52,720 nt of DNA from Candidatus Blautia stercoripullorum (GTDB lineage Bacteria > Bacillota > Clostridia > Lachnospirales > Lachnospiraceae). The DNA is taken from contig DWUX01000216.1 in assembly GCA_019120545.1 (NCBI GenBank), forward strand, positions 1 to 52,720, given 5' to 3'. Shown one piece after another: positions 1 to 9,967 of this stretch. Position numbers and translations under genes: made by a program. The notes under the pieces were generated by a model, which saw nothing but the letters and a program-made list of their open reading frames with translations, did no database searches and was not told the DNA's origin. Position 1 is the first letter of the stretch. Every line of letters begins with the position of its first letter.

Positions 1-51
1 AAATTCGCATAAAATGTATAAATATTCCTGACATGTGTTTAATGTAACAGC
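1..51 (+). repeat. Left copy of a 51-bp imperfect inverted repeat that recurs at the other window end (47/51 identical)
   Basis: aaattcgcataaaatgtataaatatt... matches the reverse complement of 52665-52715; first 26 nt identical, the 4 mismatches are all transitions. Confidence 0.85.
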
Positions 52-81
52 GCTTTTTCTATAACATTTTTTCGCCAGTAT

Positions 82-810
82 TTATTTCTTCGCCCGGACC
101 AGCAGCATCATGGGCCGGCGCATCTCATCTTTCATCCCTGGAAGATCCATCATATTTTCCGGAGGGGCCGGTTCCACCAGATTTTCCAGGACAAATCCGT
201 TTTTCAGCAGTGTATTCACATAGGTAGTCAGGGTCCTGTGGTATTTTGTGACCTTTTCTCCCAGAAATACGGCTTCCCGCTTTCCTTCGTAATAGTAATT
301 ATCTACGGGAAAATGAAGAATCTTCCCTTTTTCATCATAGTACCAATCCTGAGAGCCATAGGCAGTAAATACCGGATGTTCTACAGAGAAAACAAAGGTT
401 CCGCCGGGTCTTAGCCATCCGCTGATCTTCCTGACAAGAGAAGGAAAATCCTTGACATAGTGAAAAGCCAGAGAGCTGAGTATAATATCAAAAGAATGGG
501 ACGGAAATTCCAGATCTTCCATAGCCACTCTCTGATAAGTGATCTTTTCGTAGCTGTTGATCTTTTCTGCCTGGCGGAGCATTTTCTCGGAAAGATCTAT
601 GCCAAGTACCTTTGCGGCGCCTTTCTGTACCCCGTAAGCACAGTGCCACCCATAGCCGCAGCCCAGGTCCAGAACCTCTTTATCTTTAAAGTCAGGCATC
701 ATCTTCTGGAATTCCTGCCACTCTCCGGCGCCCTGAAGACCGTATTTCGACCGGTTCATTTCACTATATTTCTGAAAAAACTCCGGATCATCATATTTGT
801 TTTCTTTCAT
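82..810 (-). CDS. Class I SAM-dependent methyltransferase
   Basis: VLDLGCGYGWHCAYGVQKGAAKVLGIDLSEKML motif I and downstream methyltransferase motifs. Confidence 0.9.
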   Translation of the reverse strand: MKENKYDDPEFFQKYSEMNRSKYGLQGAGEWQEFQKMMPDFKDKEVLDLGCGYGWHCAYGVQKGAAKVLGIDLSEKMLRQAEKINSYEKITYQRVAMEDLEFPSHSFDIILSSLAFHYVKDFPSLVRKISGWLRPGGTFVFSVEHPVFTAYGSQDWYYDEKGKILHFPVDNYYYEGKREAVFLGEKVTKYHRTLTTYVNTLLKNGFVLENLVEPAPPENMMDLPGMKDEMRRPMMLLVRAKK

Positions 811-830
811 CGTTTTTTCCTCTCCCGGCC

Positions 831-1070
831 CTACTTCCAGCCACCGATCAGTTTTATGATCTCTTCTTCGTAATTTCCCAGGATATCTTCATGACGTCCT
901 ACAGTCCTCACATTAGTCTCCGCGCCCCACTGGTCCTGATCCTGAAATTCCCACACATGATAGACCACTCCCCGGTATTCAAAATCAATACTGCCGCAGC
1001 CGTCTTCTTCTGTATAGGTATATGGGAAATTTTTTTCTTTCAAGACTTTCTGTATCTTTTCCAGCCGCAT
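831..1070 (-). CDS. Small conserved hypothetical protein (start set at MRLEKIQ)
   Basis: ORF 831..1106; strong SD aaaggaggagaaaa immediately before the ATG at 1070. Confidence 0.6.
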   Translation of the reverse strand: MRLEKIQKVLKEKNFPYTYTEEDGCGSIDFEYRGVVYHVWEFQDQDQWGAETNVRTVGRHEDILGNYEEEIIKLIGGWK

Positions 1071-1104
1071 TTTTCTCCTCCTTTTATAGTTCTTCTTTAT
1101 GATC

Positions 1105-1162
1105 AAAAAGGCAGCCGCTGTTCAAAATCTTCATGGTCAGATTTCTTCAGCGGCCGCCTTTT
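1105..1162 (-). terminator. Intrinsic terminator downstream of the RNR gene
   Basis: aaaaaggcagccgctg ... cagcggccgcctttt inverted repeat with T-run on the minus strand. Confidence 0.75.
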
Positions 1163-1215
1163 CCTATATCATACTGCTCTGCCTTCCGCCAGGATTTCAG
1201 AGCTGCTGTTTTCTC

Positions 1216-3516
1216 TTAATGGCATTTGCTCCATCCGCAGCTCTTGCAGATATTGCAGCCCTCCTCAAATACCAGAGGTTCTCCGCACTCCGGACAATAC
1301 ATCTTGTCTGTCTCTTCCACAGGAGTCACAGCCTTAGGCTTTGGAGCTTTTTTAGGTTTCATAGGCTCTTTTCCCTGCTTCTGGTTCAGCTCTGCCTGCA
1401 TTTCCTTATACATATCCATCAGGGCGTTTCCTACAGCCATAGGGCAGCAGGCGCCTTTGCTGGTATCTTTTCTGGTGACTCTTCTCGCAGTATAAGAAGG
1501 ACAGGAACCGCTGGAATTTAACTGATCCACAATCGTCTCGATGTCAATACCTCCTCTGGCACTGATAGAGATCATTCTGGAAAGTCCCACCATAAAGTTG
1601 TTGCATCCACCGGTAGATCCCTTACTTAAGTAGGTCTCAAGAAGGGCTCCTGTATGAGGATCAAAAAGAGCAATACAGTGCAGGCTTCCGCAGCCTGTCA
1701 TCAGCTTTCTCTTCTTGCCTACCACATCATCGGTAACCAGAAGGATTTCGCCTCTCTTCAGACCTTCTCCCGCTGTGATCTTCTTTTCTTTCTTCTCTTC
1801 CTTCTGCTCTGTATTCAGGATACCTACTCTTTTGCAGCCGTCACGGAAAATAGTGATTCCTTTCAGGCCCTGCTCATAAGCATAAAGATACAGGCTTTCT
1901 GTCTCTTCCACAGTAAAGCTGTTGGGTACGTTTACCGTTGAACTGATAGAAGCGTCAATATGTTTCTGCCATACAGATTGCATATCGATCCTCTGACGGT
2001 AATCTAAAGTCATAGCGGTCACAAAATAATCCGGAAGCTCCTTGTCCTCGCTGAGATTATGCTGCTTCATATAATCTTCTACGATCTTTGTATAGACTTT
2101 ATAATATACATCTGTTCCATGGAGAGACTCAGTCTTGCGCACGTAATAATTGGCATATACTGGTTCGATTCCTCCTGAAATCCCCAGCATAGTAGACAGC
2201 GTGCCTGTAGGTGCTATGGTAAGAAGCTGAGAATTTCTCAATCCGTGTTTATTTACCAGTTCTCTGGTCTTCTCTGTGGTATTTGCACGGAAGAAAGGGG
2301 TAGACATGATCTCGTCCACATTGCACTTTGGAAAAGCTCCCTTTTCCTTCGCCAGCTTTGCAGAAGCTGCGATGGCTGTATCCGCCATGGCAAATCCGAT
2401 CTTGTCGCACATTTCCACAGCGTCTTCTTCCCCGTAGGTAAGCCCCAGCTTCAGGAGAGCGTCAGCCAGTCCCATGATCCCCAGACCGATCTGTCTCCAC
2501 TGTTCTACGCTGTCTCTCTGCTCCTGGAGCGGATGAAGAGGAAGGCCTTCCTCCAGAACCTCATTTAAAGCCCGGACAGAAGCCTGTACGCACTCTTTTA
2601 ACCCTTCAAAATCAAAAAAGGCTTCATCTGTAAACGGATTCTGGACAAACTCTGCCAGGTTCACGCTTCCCAGCAGACAGCTTCCTCCTGCGGGAAGTGG
2701 TTCTTCTGCACAGGGATTTACCCCGGCATAGGAAAATTCTTTTGTATTGCTCAAAAGATTCCAGCTGGTGATCCTGTCCCAAAACAGAGCCCCTGGTTCT
2801 GCATAATCCCAGTTTGTCTCTGTGATCCTGTGGAAAAGTTCTCTGGCATTTACCTTTTTTTCGATGACTTCTCCGGTAGTCTCCCTGGTATAGTGCAGGG
2901 TATATTCTTCATTTTTCTTTACAGCCTCCATGAAATCTTCATGAACCCGCACAGAAATATTTGCTTTCGTTACCTTTTCCAGGTCCGTTTTCAATTCGAT
3001 AAACTCTGGAACATCCGGATGAGAACAGTCGATAGAGATCATCAGGGCTCCTCTTCTTCCGTTCTGACCAATCAGCCCTGTAACCAGAGAATACAGTTCC
3101 ATAAAGGATACTGCTCCGCTGGTTTCCTTTGCAGCATTGTTGATCTTGGCTCCCCTTGGGCTTAATTTTGAAATATCGATCCCGCATCCGCCGCCATAAC
3201 TGTATGTCCTTGCCAGTTTTTTTGCACAGTCAAATATACTTTCAATATTATCTTCCGGAGGAGCGATCACATAACAGTTAGAATAAGTAACCTTTCTTCC
3301 CTGCTTATTCAATCCTCTGTTGGATAAGATCCTTCCCCCGAATAAAAATTTCTTTTCTTTAATATACTTCCCTATTTCTTGGTTTCCGCCGCTGATCCTC
3401 TGGACCCAGGCTTCAAAATCCTCGCCTTCATTGCAGTATTTTCTGGTCCAGATGTCCATTCCAAGCTGGTTCTCGCTGCCCAGCCACTCTTCTGTTGTCA
3501 TGCTTTCAACCTCCAC
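1216..3516 (-). CDS. nrdJ: Adenosylcobalamin-dependent (class II) ribonucleoside-diphosphate reductase
   Basis: 766 aa; NPCAEEPL, SYGGGCGIDIS, APTGTLS motifs; C-terminal zinc-ribbon CPECGEPLVFEEGCNICKSCGWSKC. Confidence 0.92.
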   Translation of the reverse strand: MEVESMTTEEWLGSENQLGMDIWTRKYCNEGEDFEAWVQRISGGNQEIGKYIKEKKFLFGGRILSNRGLNKQGRKVTYSNCYVIAPPEDNIESIFDCAKKLARTYSYGGGCGIDISKLSPRGAKINNAAKETSGAVSFMELYSLVTGLIGQNGRRGALMISIDCSHPDVPEFIELKTDLEKVTKANISVRVHEDFMEAVKKNEEYTLHYTRETTGEVIEKKVNARELFHRITETNWDYAEPGALFWDRITSWNLLSNTKEFSYAGVNPCAEEPLPAGGSCLLGSVNLAEFVQNPFTDEAFFDFEGLKECVQASVRALNEVLEEGLPLHPLQEQRDSVEQWRQIGLGIMGLADALLKLGLTYGEEDAVEMCDKIGFAMADTAIAASAKLAKEKGAFPKCNVDEIMSTPFFRANTTEKTRELVNKHGLRNSQLLTIAPTGTLSTMLGISGGIEPVYANYYVRKTESLHGTDVYYKVYTKIVEDYMKQHNLSEDKELPDYFVTAMTLDYRQRIDMQSVWQKHIDASISSTVNVPNSFTVEETESLYLYAYEQGLKGITIFRDGCKRVGILNTEQKEEKKEKKITAGEGLKRGEILLVTDDVVGKKRKLMTGCGSLHCIALFDPHTGALLETYLSKGSTGGCNNFMVGLSRMISISARGGIDIETIVDQLNSSGSCPSYTARRVTRKDTSKGACCPMAVGNALMDMYKEMQAELNQKQGKEPMKPKKAPKPKAVTPVEETDKMYCPECGEPLVFEEGCNICKSCGWSKCH

Positions 3517-3604
3517 TACATTTTGTCAGCGACACTAATGTTACCACAATATATGGTTGGTTTCAAGCCCATATTTCAGATTCGTGAATTTATACAAAAG
3601 TCTG

Positions 3605-4378
3605 TTAATTTCCGCACTCAATACTGATGGTGTTAAATTTATCCAGGATATCCTCTACCTGAAGGTTTTTCTTCTCTTCTCCGGCGATATCCATCACCGC
3701 TTTTCCCTGGTGCATCATCAGAAGCCGGTCTCCGTATTCCACCGCATACCGGAGATTATGAGTGACCATAATAGTGGTCAGTTTTTTCTCTCTTACGATC
3801 TTTTCTGTCAGTTCCATGATCAGATCCGCCGTCTTTGGATCCAGAGCCGCCGTATGTTCATCTAGGATCAGGAAATCAATAGGAGTCATGGCAGACATAA
3901 GGAGAGACATGGCCTGGCGCTGTCCTCCGGAAAGTGTTCCTACCTTTACTGAAAGTTTATCTTCCAGCCCCAGCCCCAGCTGAGAAAGAAGCTCCCGGTA
4001 ATAAGGGATCCTTTTCTTATCCGTTCCTCTCTGAAGGCCGAAAAAGCCGCCTTTGCAGTCTGCCATTGAGAGATTTTCCAGTATGGTCATTTCCGGACAG
4101 GTGCCCATGGCCGGATTCTGATAAACACGGCCGATCCGTTTCAGCCGTTTATACTCTTTTTGTTTTGTAATGTCTTTTCCATCTACCAGGATCTGACCAT
4201 CATCCAGGCCGATACTGCCGCAGATCAGGTTCAGCATGGAAGTCTTTCCGGAACCGTTGCTGCCTACCACAGAAACAAATTCTCCCTTCTGGATCTCCAG
4301 GTTAAAGTCCTGGAAAAGGCACATTTCACTGACTGTTCCCGGGTTATAATATTTATGAATGTGACGCAGTTCAAGCAT
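3605..4378 (-). CDS. ABC transporter ATP-binding protein of a TrpXYZ-like (tryptophan/tyrosine) importer
   Basis: Walker A GSNGSGKTS, signature LSGGQRQAMSL; operon with T-box. Confidence 0.88.
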   Translation of the reverse strand: MLELRHIHKYYNPGTVSEMCLFQDFNLEIQKGEFVSVVGSNGSGKTSMLNLICGSIGLDDGQILVDGKDITKQKEYKRLKRIGRVYQNPAMGTCPEMTILENLSMADCKGGFFGLQRGTDKKRIPYYRELLSQLGLGLEDKLSVKVGTLSGGQRQAMSLLMSAMTPIDFLILDEHTAALDPKTADLIMELTEKIVREKKLTTIMVTHNLRYAVEYGDRLLMMHQGKAVMDIAGEEKKNLQVEDILDKFNTISIECGN

Positions 4379-5291
4379 TTTTCTTCACCTTCTTTTTATC
4401 CATATTGTCAAATACCAGCATGAGAAGAAGCACAGCCAGCAGGAACAGGGCTGAGATCATTTTCATGGACTGAGGTACAAAGTACCGGATGGCCAGACCT
4501 GTGCAGGCCTTGTATAAAATAGCTCCCACAAACACAAAAGTGGTCACCTTGATATAACTTTTTTTCCGGAAAGGACCGATCTTGCTGACTACCCGGTAAA
4601 GACTGGTTCCCACGATAACACTGGCAAGGCCGATGACCATGGAGCCGGTTCCTGAAGAGATATCAAAGACTCCCTGCTGCTGGCAGAACACAGAGCCTGA
4701 CAGGGCTACCAGTCCATTGGAAATAGCCAGTCCCAGGATCTTTACATTTCCCTTATCCTTTGCCAGAGAGGTCACTAGAAGCTCATTATCTCCTACTGCT
4801 CTTAACAGATATCCGGATCTGGTCTTCAGATAAAAGTCCAGCAGCAGCTTGCTGATCACCGCCACTAAAAGGATCAGAAGGATCACCGCATATCCTGGGA
4901 TATTTCCTCCTGTGATCCCTTCCAAGAAGCTATTGCTGAAGATGGTATCCTGTGCAAAAAGAGGCACATTATTGCTTCCTGCGATCATAAGATTTACCGT
5001 ATACAGAGCGGTCATCATAATAATTCCTGAAAGAAGGTCCCTGACTTTCCCTTTTACGTGGATCAGCCCTGTACAGGTTCCTGCCAGGACTCCCGCCAGA
5101 AAAGCGATCAGAAGAGAAAGGTAAGGATTGACCCCTTTGGTCAGGAGGGACGCTGTCACCGCCGACCCCAGGGGAAAACTTCCATCTACTGTCAGATCCG
5201 GAAAATCCAGTATTTTATAGGTAATATAGACGCCCAGGGCCAGGATCCCGTAGATCAGTCCCTGCTCCAGTATACTTAACGCAAAATCCAT
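4371..5291 (-). CDS. ABC transporter permease of a TrpXYZ-like importer
   Basis: Multi-TM permease overlapping the ATPase gene by 8 nt. Confidence 0.88.
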   Translation of the reverse strand: MDFALSILEQGLIYGILALGVYITYKILDFPDLTVDGSFPLGSAVTASLLTKGVNPYLSLLIAFLAGVLAGTCTGLIHVKGKVRDLLSGIIMMTALYTVNLMIAGSNNVPLFAQDTIFSNSFLEGITGGNIPGYAVILLILLVAVISKLLLDFYLKTRSGYLLRAVGDNELLVTSLAKDKGNVKILGLAISNGLVALSGSVFCQQQGVFDISSGTGSMVIGLASVIVGTSLYRVVSKIGPFRKKSYIKVTTFVFVGAILYKACTGLAIRYFVPQSMKMISALFLLAVLLLMLVFDNMDKKKVKKNA

Positions 5292-5321
5292 TTTTAATGC
5301 CTCCTGTTATCTGCTTTCCTA

Positions 5322-6347
5322 TTATTCCTGAGAGATTTCTGTAAAGGTTTCTTCTGCTCTCTGGGTCATATCATCCGGAACGGTAATTCCGAGATTATCA
5401 GCCACTGCCTGATTGATATACAGACTGCTGTCTGTGAGAAGTTCATATTTCATATCTTCTGCTTTTGCTTCTCCCTTTAAGATCTGAGCCGCCATTTTTC
5501 CGGTCTCGATCCCAAGATTCACATAGTCAAGTCCTTCTGCTGCCAGACATCCCCGTTTTACCTGCTCGATCTCACTGCCGAATACGGGGATGTTCTTTTC
5601 GTTAGCCTGATCCAGAACTGTAGGAAGAGCGCTTACTACTGTATTATCTGTAAGGTTGGTAAGACAATCTACCTTATCCAGAAGACTGGCTGCTGCCATG
5701 GAAACTTCTGAAGTATTGGTAACTCCTGCGGTCTCCAGGGTAAAACCATATTCCTCTGCGCATTTCTCATACTGGGTAATGCTGTAAGCGGAATTAGCCT
5801 CGCTGGTAGTATAGAGGATACCGATGGTCTTAGCATCCGGAAGGATCTCCCGGATCATGGCCAGCTGAGCCTCTACAGGAAGCTGATCGCTGGTTCCTGT
5901 CACTGCTCCTACCGGCATTCCCTCGTCATCTGCCAGCTGTGCTTCCTCCGGATTGGTCACTGCGGTATAGACCACAGGGATATCTGTATTTCTTGCTGAA
6001 TTGTAAGCAGCCTGGGCGCTGGGAGTAGCAATAGCGCAGATCAGATCCACCTTATCTGCCACAAAGGTATCGGCGATCTGAGCGGCGATTCCTGTATCAG
6101 AATCCGCATTACTTACTTTGATCTTCAGATTTTCTCCCTCTACCAGTCCCTCTTCTTCCAGTCCCTGGATAAAGCCTTCCCTGCAGTTGTCCAAAGAGCC
6201 GTGCTCTGCAAACTGAGAAATTCCTATAGAATACATTTTCTCTCCTTCACTGCTGCTTTGGGAACTTCCTGTATTTCCTCCGCATCCTGCCAGTCCTGCT
6301 GTTATCATTGCTGCTCCTAAAATCACTGCTAATACTCTTTTTTTCAT
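5322..6347 (-). CDS. trpX: ABC transporter substrate-binding lipoprotein (TrpX-like)
   Basis: Lipoprotein signal (LAGCGG), SBP fold family; downstream of a T-box with a candidate UGG specifier. Confidence 0.8.
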   Translation of the reverse strand: MKKRVLAVILGAAMITAGLAGCGGNTGSSQSSSEGEKMYSIGISQFAEHGSLDNCREGFIQGLEEEGLVEGENLKIKVSNADSDTGIAAQIADTFVADKVDLICAIATPSAQAAYNSARNTDIPVVYTAVTNPEEAQLADDEGMPVGAVTGTSDQLPVEAQLAMIREILPDAKTIGILYTTSEANSAYSITQYEKCAEEYGFTLETAGVTNTSEVSMAAASLLDKVDCLTNLTDNTVVSALPTVLDQANEKNIPVFGSEIEQVKRGCLAAEGLDYVNLGIETGKMAAQILKGEAKAEDMKYELLTDSSLYINQAVADNLGITVPDDMTQRAEETFTEISQE

Positions 6348-6404
6348 TTTCTCTGTCTCCTTTTATTCATGATTTCAAAAGCAAAATCCCGGTTTATATC
6401 TGTG

Positions 6405-6499
6405 CGATACTTCGCTCATCTTGTGGCATTGCCACTCGATGATTCTTGCCCGGTAAATACTGCTCGTGCAAGCCCGTCAGTCCCTTGCCGGGCGTATCC
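6405..6499 (-). other. Putative cloverleaf-like structured intergenic element (three nested/adjacent inverted repeats)
   Basis: Outer GATAC/GTATC, arm GCCCGG/CCGGGC, arm CATC..GTGGCA/TGCCAC..GATG, between the T-box terminator and trpX. Confidence 0.5.
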
Positions 6500-6502
6500 C
6501 AC

Positions 6503-6543
6503 AAAAAAACCGTCTCAAGTTATCTTTCATAACTTGAGACGGT
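6503..6543 (-). terminator. T-box intrinsic terminator
   Basis: ACCGTCTCAAGTTATGAAAGATAACTTGAGACGGTTTTTTT on the minus strand. Confidence 0.9.
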
Positions 6544-6790
6544 AATAAAATTCTTTATTATCGCGGTACCACTCAATTTGGCAGTTCGCCCACTTTCTCA
6601 CGTACTGACATACGCTCCTGATTGATAACGGGTTCGGTTCCCGGCAACGCCTACTCTTTTCATTTCGGGCTGCCCTCGAAAGTCCATTCAGCAATAAAAT
6701 CCATACGGCAATCCCACCATCTGCCGCTCTCTGAGATTTCTTTTAAAGCTTACTCCTCTTTCTCAACGGTTTTGCTTTTGCTGGTATTAT
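6503..6790 (-). promoter_or_regulatory. T-box riboswitch, probable tRNA-Trp specificity
   Basis: T-box core GAGTGGTACCGCGA (6561-6574), AGTA-type stem I start, specifier context GCTGAA-TGG-ACTTTC, terminator at end. Confidence 0.9.
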
Positions 6791-6831
6791 TTTATGCCCT
6801 GAACAGGATTTTGTCAATAGTCATTTTCATT

Positions 6832-9072
6832 TTAATACTGCAGTCCGAAGTTCAGCTCGTAGTAATTTCCCGCGCTGTCCCGATAAGCATATGCTTTCCC
6901 GTTTTCGTCTTTCATCTTCTCAGGCATATATTTGTCCTTGTCATAGCCGGGCACATCATTAGGAGAAATACATACGCCTTCCGGGCTTACCTTAAGGACA
7001 GAATCATCCTTTGGAAGGGTGATAGGCATCTTTCCTACAGGAGAGAATCTGCCGAAGATCACATCCAGCACAGCCCATGGATATGTGTCAAAACCTGCCA
7101 GCAGACCGTCTGCATAAGGCTCCACTGTACCTACTTCCCAGGCCAGGGTAAAGTTAATATTGGCAATGACTTTTCCCCCTCTGTCATGGACGGTTTTTGC
7201 GATCTCAGAGATTTTTTTCGCGCCGGAAAGTGTGGTCTCTGTGTGAGTAGTTTTCGCAGGTCTTCCTTCCTCGTCTACATCACAGACTTCTTTTCCGTCG
7301 CAGATCTCCAGTTCCAGATATCCGGGGGTAGCGTTAAAGTATTCTCCTGAACTCGGGGTCAGGAACAGCAGTGCATAATCTGCCTCCTCCGGCTTATCTG
7401 TAAGGGTGATCCTTTTCTCTTTTTCCAGCATTTTTTTCAGTTCTTCTGTGGCTTTTCCCCCATCCTCTTCTTTTTTGTTGAAGCACTGGGCATATACTTT
7501 TTTACCTGCTGTCTTCTCCTCTGTAAGAGGCAGCGTTCCCTGGTTTTTCAGGAGAACTACAGATTTTCTGTGGACGTCTGCGGCATTTTCCCAGTCTTTC
7601 TTTGTAGCTACCACTTCCACAGCTTTCCGGGGATCTCTGTATGGATTTTCAAAAAGTCCCAGCTCAAATTTTTCTCTCAGAGTATGAGCTGCCGCCTTGG
7701 TCAGAGCCTGGTCAGAAAGAGTCACCTGTTCTACGGTATACCCCTCCGGCACCTTGCGTCCCTGGGTGGTATAATAGCCTTCTTTTCCTCTCCGGTAAGC
7801 TTCCTTTGCAGCCTCGATATCATAGGATCCGCTGATGATATCTACTCCGGCGTGAACAGCCAGAGCCACTCTCTCGCAGACTTCCAGTTCCTCCACGCCC
7901 CAGGCCATATTCTGGACGATCCCGGAATCGCTGTTAATATAACCTTTAAAGCCCATCTGCTTCTTCAGAAGTTCCTGGATAAAGTAATCGTTAAAGGCAA
8001 ACCCTACCGGCTTCCACTCAATAGGATTTCCCTGCAGGTCATACTGGTCTGCGCTCTTCTCTCTGGAAGGCTTTGCATAGTAAGGCATGATCGAAGAAGC
8101 ATTCTTCTCGATAGCAGCCTCAAAAGGCGGGATATGATAAGTCTCCAGGCTGTTTTTGGTCTGATAGACATTCCACTGTCCCTGGCGGTAATGAGGGTCA
8201 AAGCCGTTCTCTCTGGCGCTTCCTCCCGGGAAATGCTTCACAGTCATAGCTACTCCATCCGGAGTCAGTCCCTCCTGGCTTCCCTGTACTCCCGGGATCA
8301 GATGTTCAAAAATTTCTTTGATCAGTTTTGGATCTTCTCCAAAAGTACCGTAGGTTCTCTGCCATCTGGGATCTGTGGCACAGTCTGCCATATACATATA
8401 TCCTTTCTTCATGCCTACTGCGTCCCACTCTCTCCGGATACAGTCTGCAAAGTCATCAATAATATGGATCCCGTCTCCCTTTACCGCAGCAGCGATCCCC
8501 ATGGTTCCCGGCCAGGCGGCAAAAACGCCGGAAGCGTCGTTCATACCGAAGACTACTTCTCCGTTTTCATTTCTGGAATTGGATACTACCATCACCGGGA
8601 TAAAATGTTCCCCTTCCTCAGCCAGGCTGTTCATCTCATTGATCCAGTCTGCCAGTTCATCCGGTTTTGGATTGCTCCGGAGGATAAAAGTACGTACCTT
8701 CCAGTCTTTAATGGTTTCTGTAGTCCCTACTGTGGAGCTGGTGGCAAAAATAGAAGAGCCTTTCTCCACAGGCTTTTCATCCAAAAGCCCTGTCTCATCT
8801 ACAAAGGCCTTGTCCTCCTGTTCCATACCCATTTTCCAGGAATTCAGGAAAAGAAGGCCGATCTTCTCTTCCGCAGACAGATCCTCGGCTAAAGCCCTGG
8901 CTCTCTCTTCCGGAGATTTTCTCCAGTCTTTATAGGTGTTTAATTTCCCGTCTCCGTTAATATCACGAAAATAAAGGCCATCCTCCCGGATCACCTTATC
9001 GCTGCAGGTCCCGATCACCGGTCCCTGGGAATTTTCATAATAATGAATTCTGCTGCTTGCTTTTTCTTTCAT
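6832..9072 (-). CDS. Glycoside hydrolase family 3 protein (beta-glucosidase-like)
   Basis: 746 aa; GKVIANINFTLAWEV, GFKGYINSDSG (nucleophile region), KHFPGG motifs. Confidence 0.88.
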   Translation of the reverse strand: MKEKASSRIHYYENSQGPVIGTCSDKVIREDGLYFRDINGDGKLNTYKDWRKSPEERARALAEDLSAEEKIGLLFLNSWKMGMEQEDKAFVDETGLLDEKPVEKGSSIFATSSTVGTTETIKDWKVRTFILRSNPKPDELADWINEMNSLAEEGEHFIPVMVVSNSRNENGEVVFGMNDASGVFAAWPGTMGIAAAVKGDGIHIIDDFADCIRREWDAVGMKKGYMYMADCATDPRWQRTYGTFGEDPKLIKEIFEHLIPGVQGSQEGLTPDGVAMTVKHFPGGSARENGFDPHYRQGQWNVYQTKNSLETYHIPPFEAAIEKNASSIMPYYAKPSREKSADQYDLQGNPIEWKPVGFAFNDYFIQELLKKQMGFKGYINSDSGIVQNMAWGVEELEVCERVALAVHAGVDIISGSYDIEAAKEAYRRGKEGYYTTQGRKVPEGYTVEQVTLSDQALTKAAAHTLREKFELGLFENPYRDPRKAVEVVATKKDWENAADVHRKSVVLLKNQGTLPLTEEKTAGKKVYAQCFNKKEEDGGKATEELKKMLEKEKRITLTDKPEEADYALLFLTPSSGEYFNATPGYLELEICDGKEVCDVDEEGRPAKTTHTETTLSGAKKISEIAKTVHDRGGKVIANINFTLAWEVGTVEPYADGLLAGFDTYPWAVLDVIFGRFSPVGKMPITLPKDDSVLKVSPEGVCISPNDVPGYDKDKYMPEKMKDENGKAYAYRDSAGNYYELNFGLQY

Positions 9073-9195
9073 GATTCTTGCAGTCCTCCTTTACAGTCAT
9101 AACTTTATCATAAAGATTTCCAGACAGGACTGCAAGAATTATTTTTCTTTGTTTTCGTACAATTTGTTGGCAGGGCAGATTTTCCAAGTTCCGGA

Positions 9196-9963
9196 TCACT
9201 CTAACAGATCCAGGATCCCCCGCACATCTCTCACCACGTAGTCTGCACCAGCATCCAGGTATGTCTTCTCTGCTTTTTTATCCGCGGCTTCCCTTTCTTC
9301 TTCTGTCAGAGCTTCGTACTCTTCCCGGGTCAGTCCCATTACAGAGCTTCCCTCCAGGACCCCTACAGTTACCAGTCCTGCATTTTTCCCTTCCAGAATG
9401 TCAGAAACTGTATCTCCCACTTTCATGACCCTGGATACATCCTTTAACTCCAGCTTTTCCATGTTCCGGAAAATCATGTAGGGATAGGGTCTGCCCTTTT
9501 TATTGGTAGAGTCCGGGCTGAACCAGCAGTCTGGGGAATAGCCCATCTGAGCGGCCTTTGGCACTACCAGAGCCATCATCTCATCGGTATATCCTGTGGT
9601 AGAGCCGATCTTCAATCCCATTTTCCGCAGCTTCTCTACGGTTTCTACCACGTAAGGTTTCGGCTCTCCATAATTTTCCACGATTTCCAGGATCTTGCTT
9701 TCGCTGAGTTCATAGACCTTCCGGACATCTTCTTCCGTCCATTTTTGCCCCTGTTTTTCCTCCCACAGCCGGGAGATCCGCTCCATGGACAGCATAGTCC
9801 TTACATGATCGATCTTCAGCATACCCATAGGTTTTCTCACTTCTTCCAGGGTAGGGGTGATCCCGTAATGTTCAAAGGCTTCAATAAAGGCTTTCACCGG
9901 GGCAAAGCAGCCGTAATCTACAGTAGTTCCCGCCCAGTCAAAAATAATTCCGTCAAATCTCAT
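9196..9963 (-). CDS. phnX: Phosphonoacetaldehyde hydrolase
   Basis: MRFDGIIFDWAGTTVDYGCFAPVKAFIEAFE HAD motif; adjacent to phnW; start moved to 9963 (SD ggaggagag). Confidence 0.93.
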   Translation of the reverse strand: MRFDGIIFDWAGTTVDYGCFAPVKAFIEAFEHYGITPTLEEVRKPMGMLKIDHVRTMLSMERISRLWEEKQGQKWTEEDVRKVYELSESKILEIVENYGEPKPYVVETVEKLRKMGLKIGSTTGYTDEMMALVVPKAAQMGYSPDCWFSPDSTNKKGRPYPYMIFRNMEKLELKDVSRVMKVGDTVSDILEGKNAGLVTVGVLEGSSVMGLTREEYEALTEEEREAADKKAEKTYLDAGADYVVRDVRGILDLLE

Positions 9964-9967
9964 AGTT

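Noticed and set aside
7570-8892. Long plus-strand ORF (440 aa) opposite the GH3 gene
   Set aside because: Antisense shadow ORF of a well-supported GH3 coding gene; no recognisable domain or RBS.
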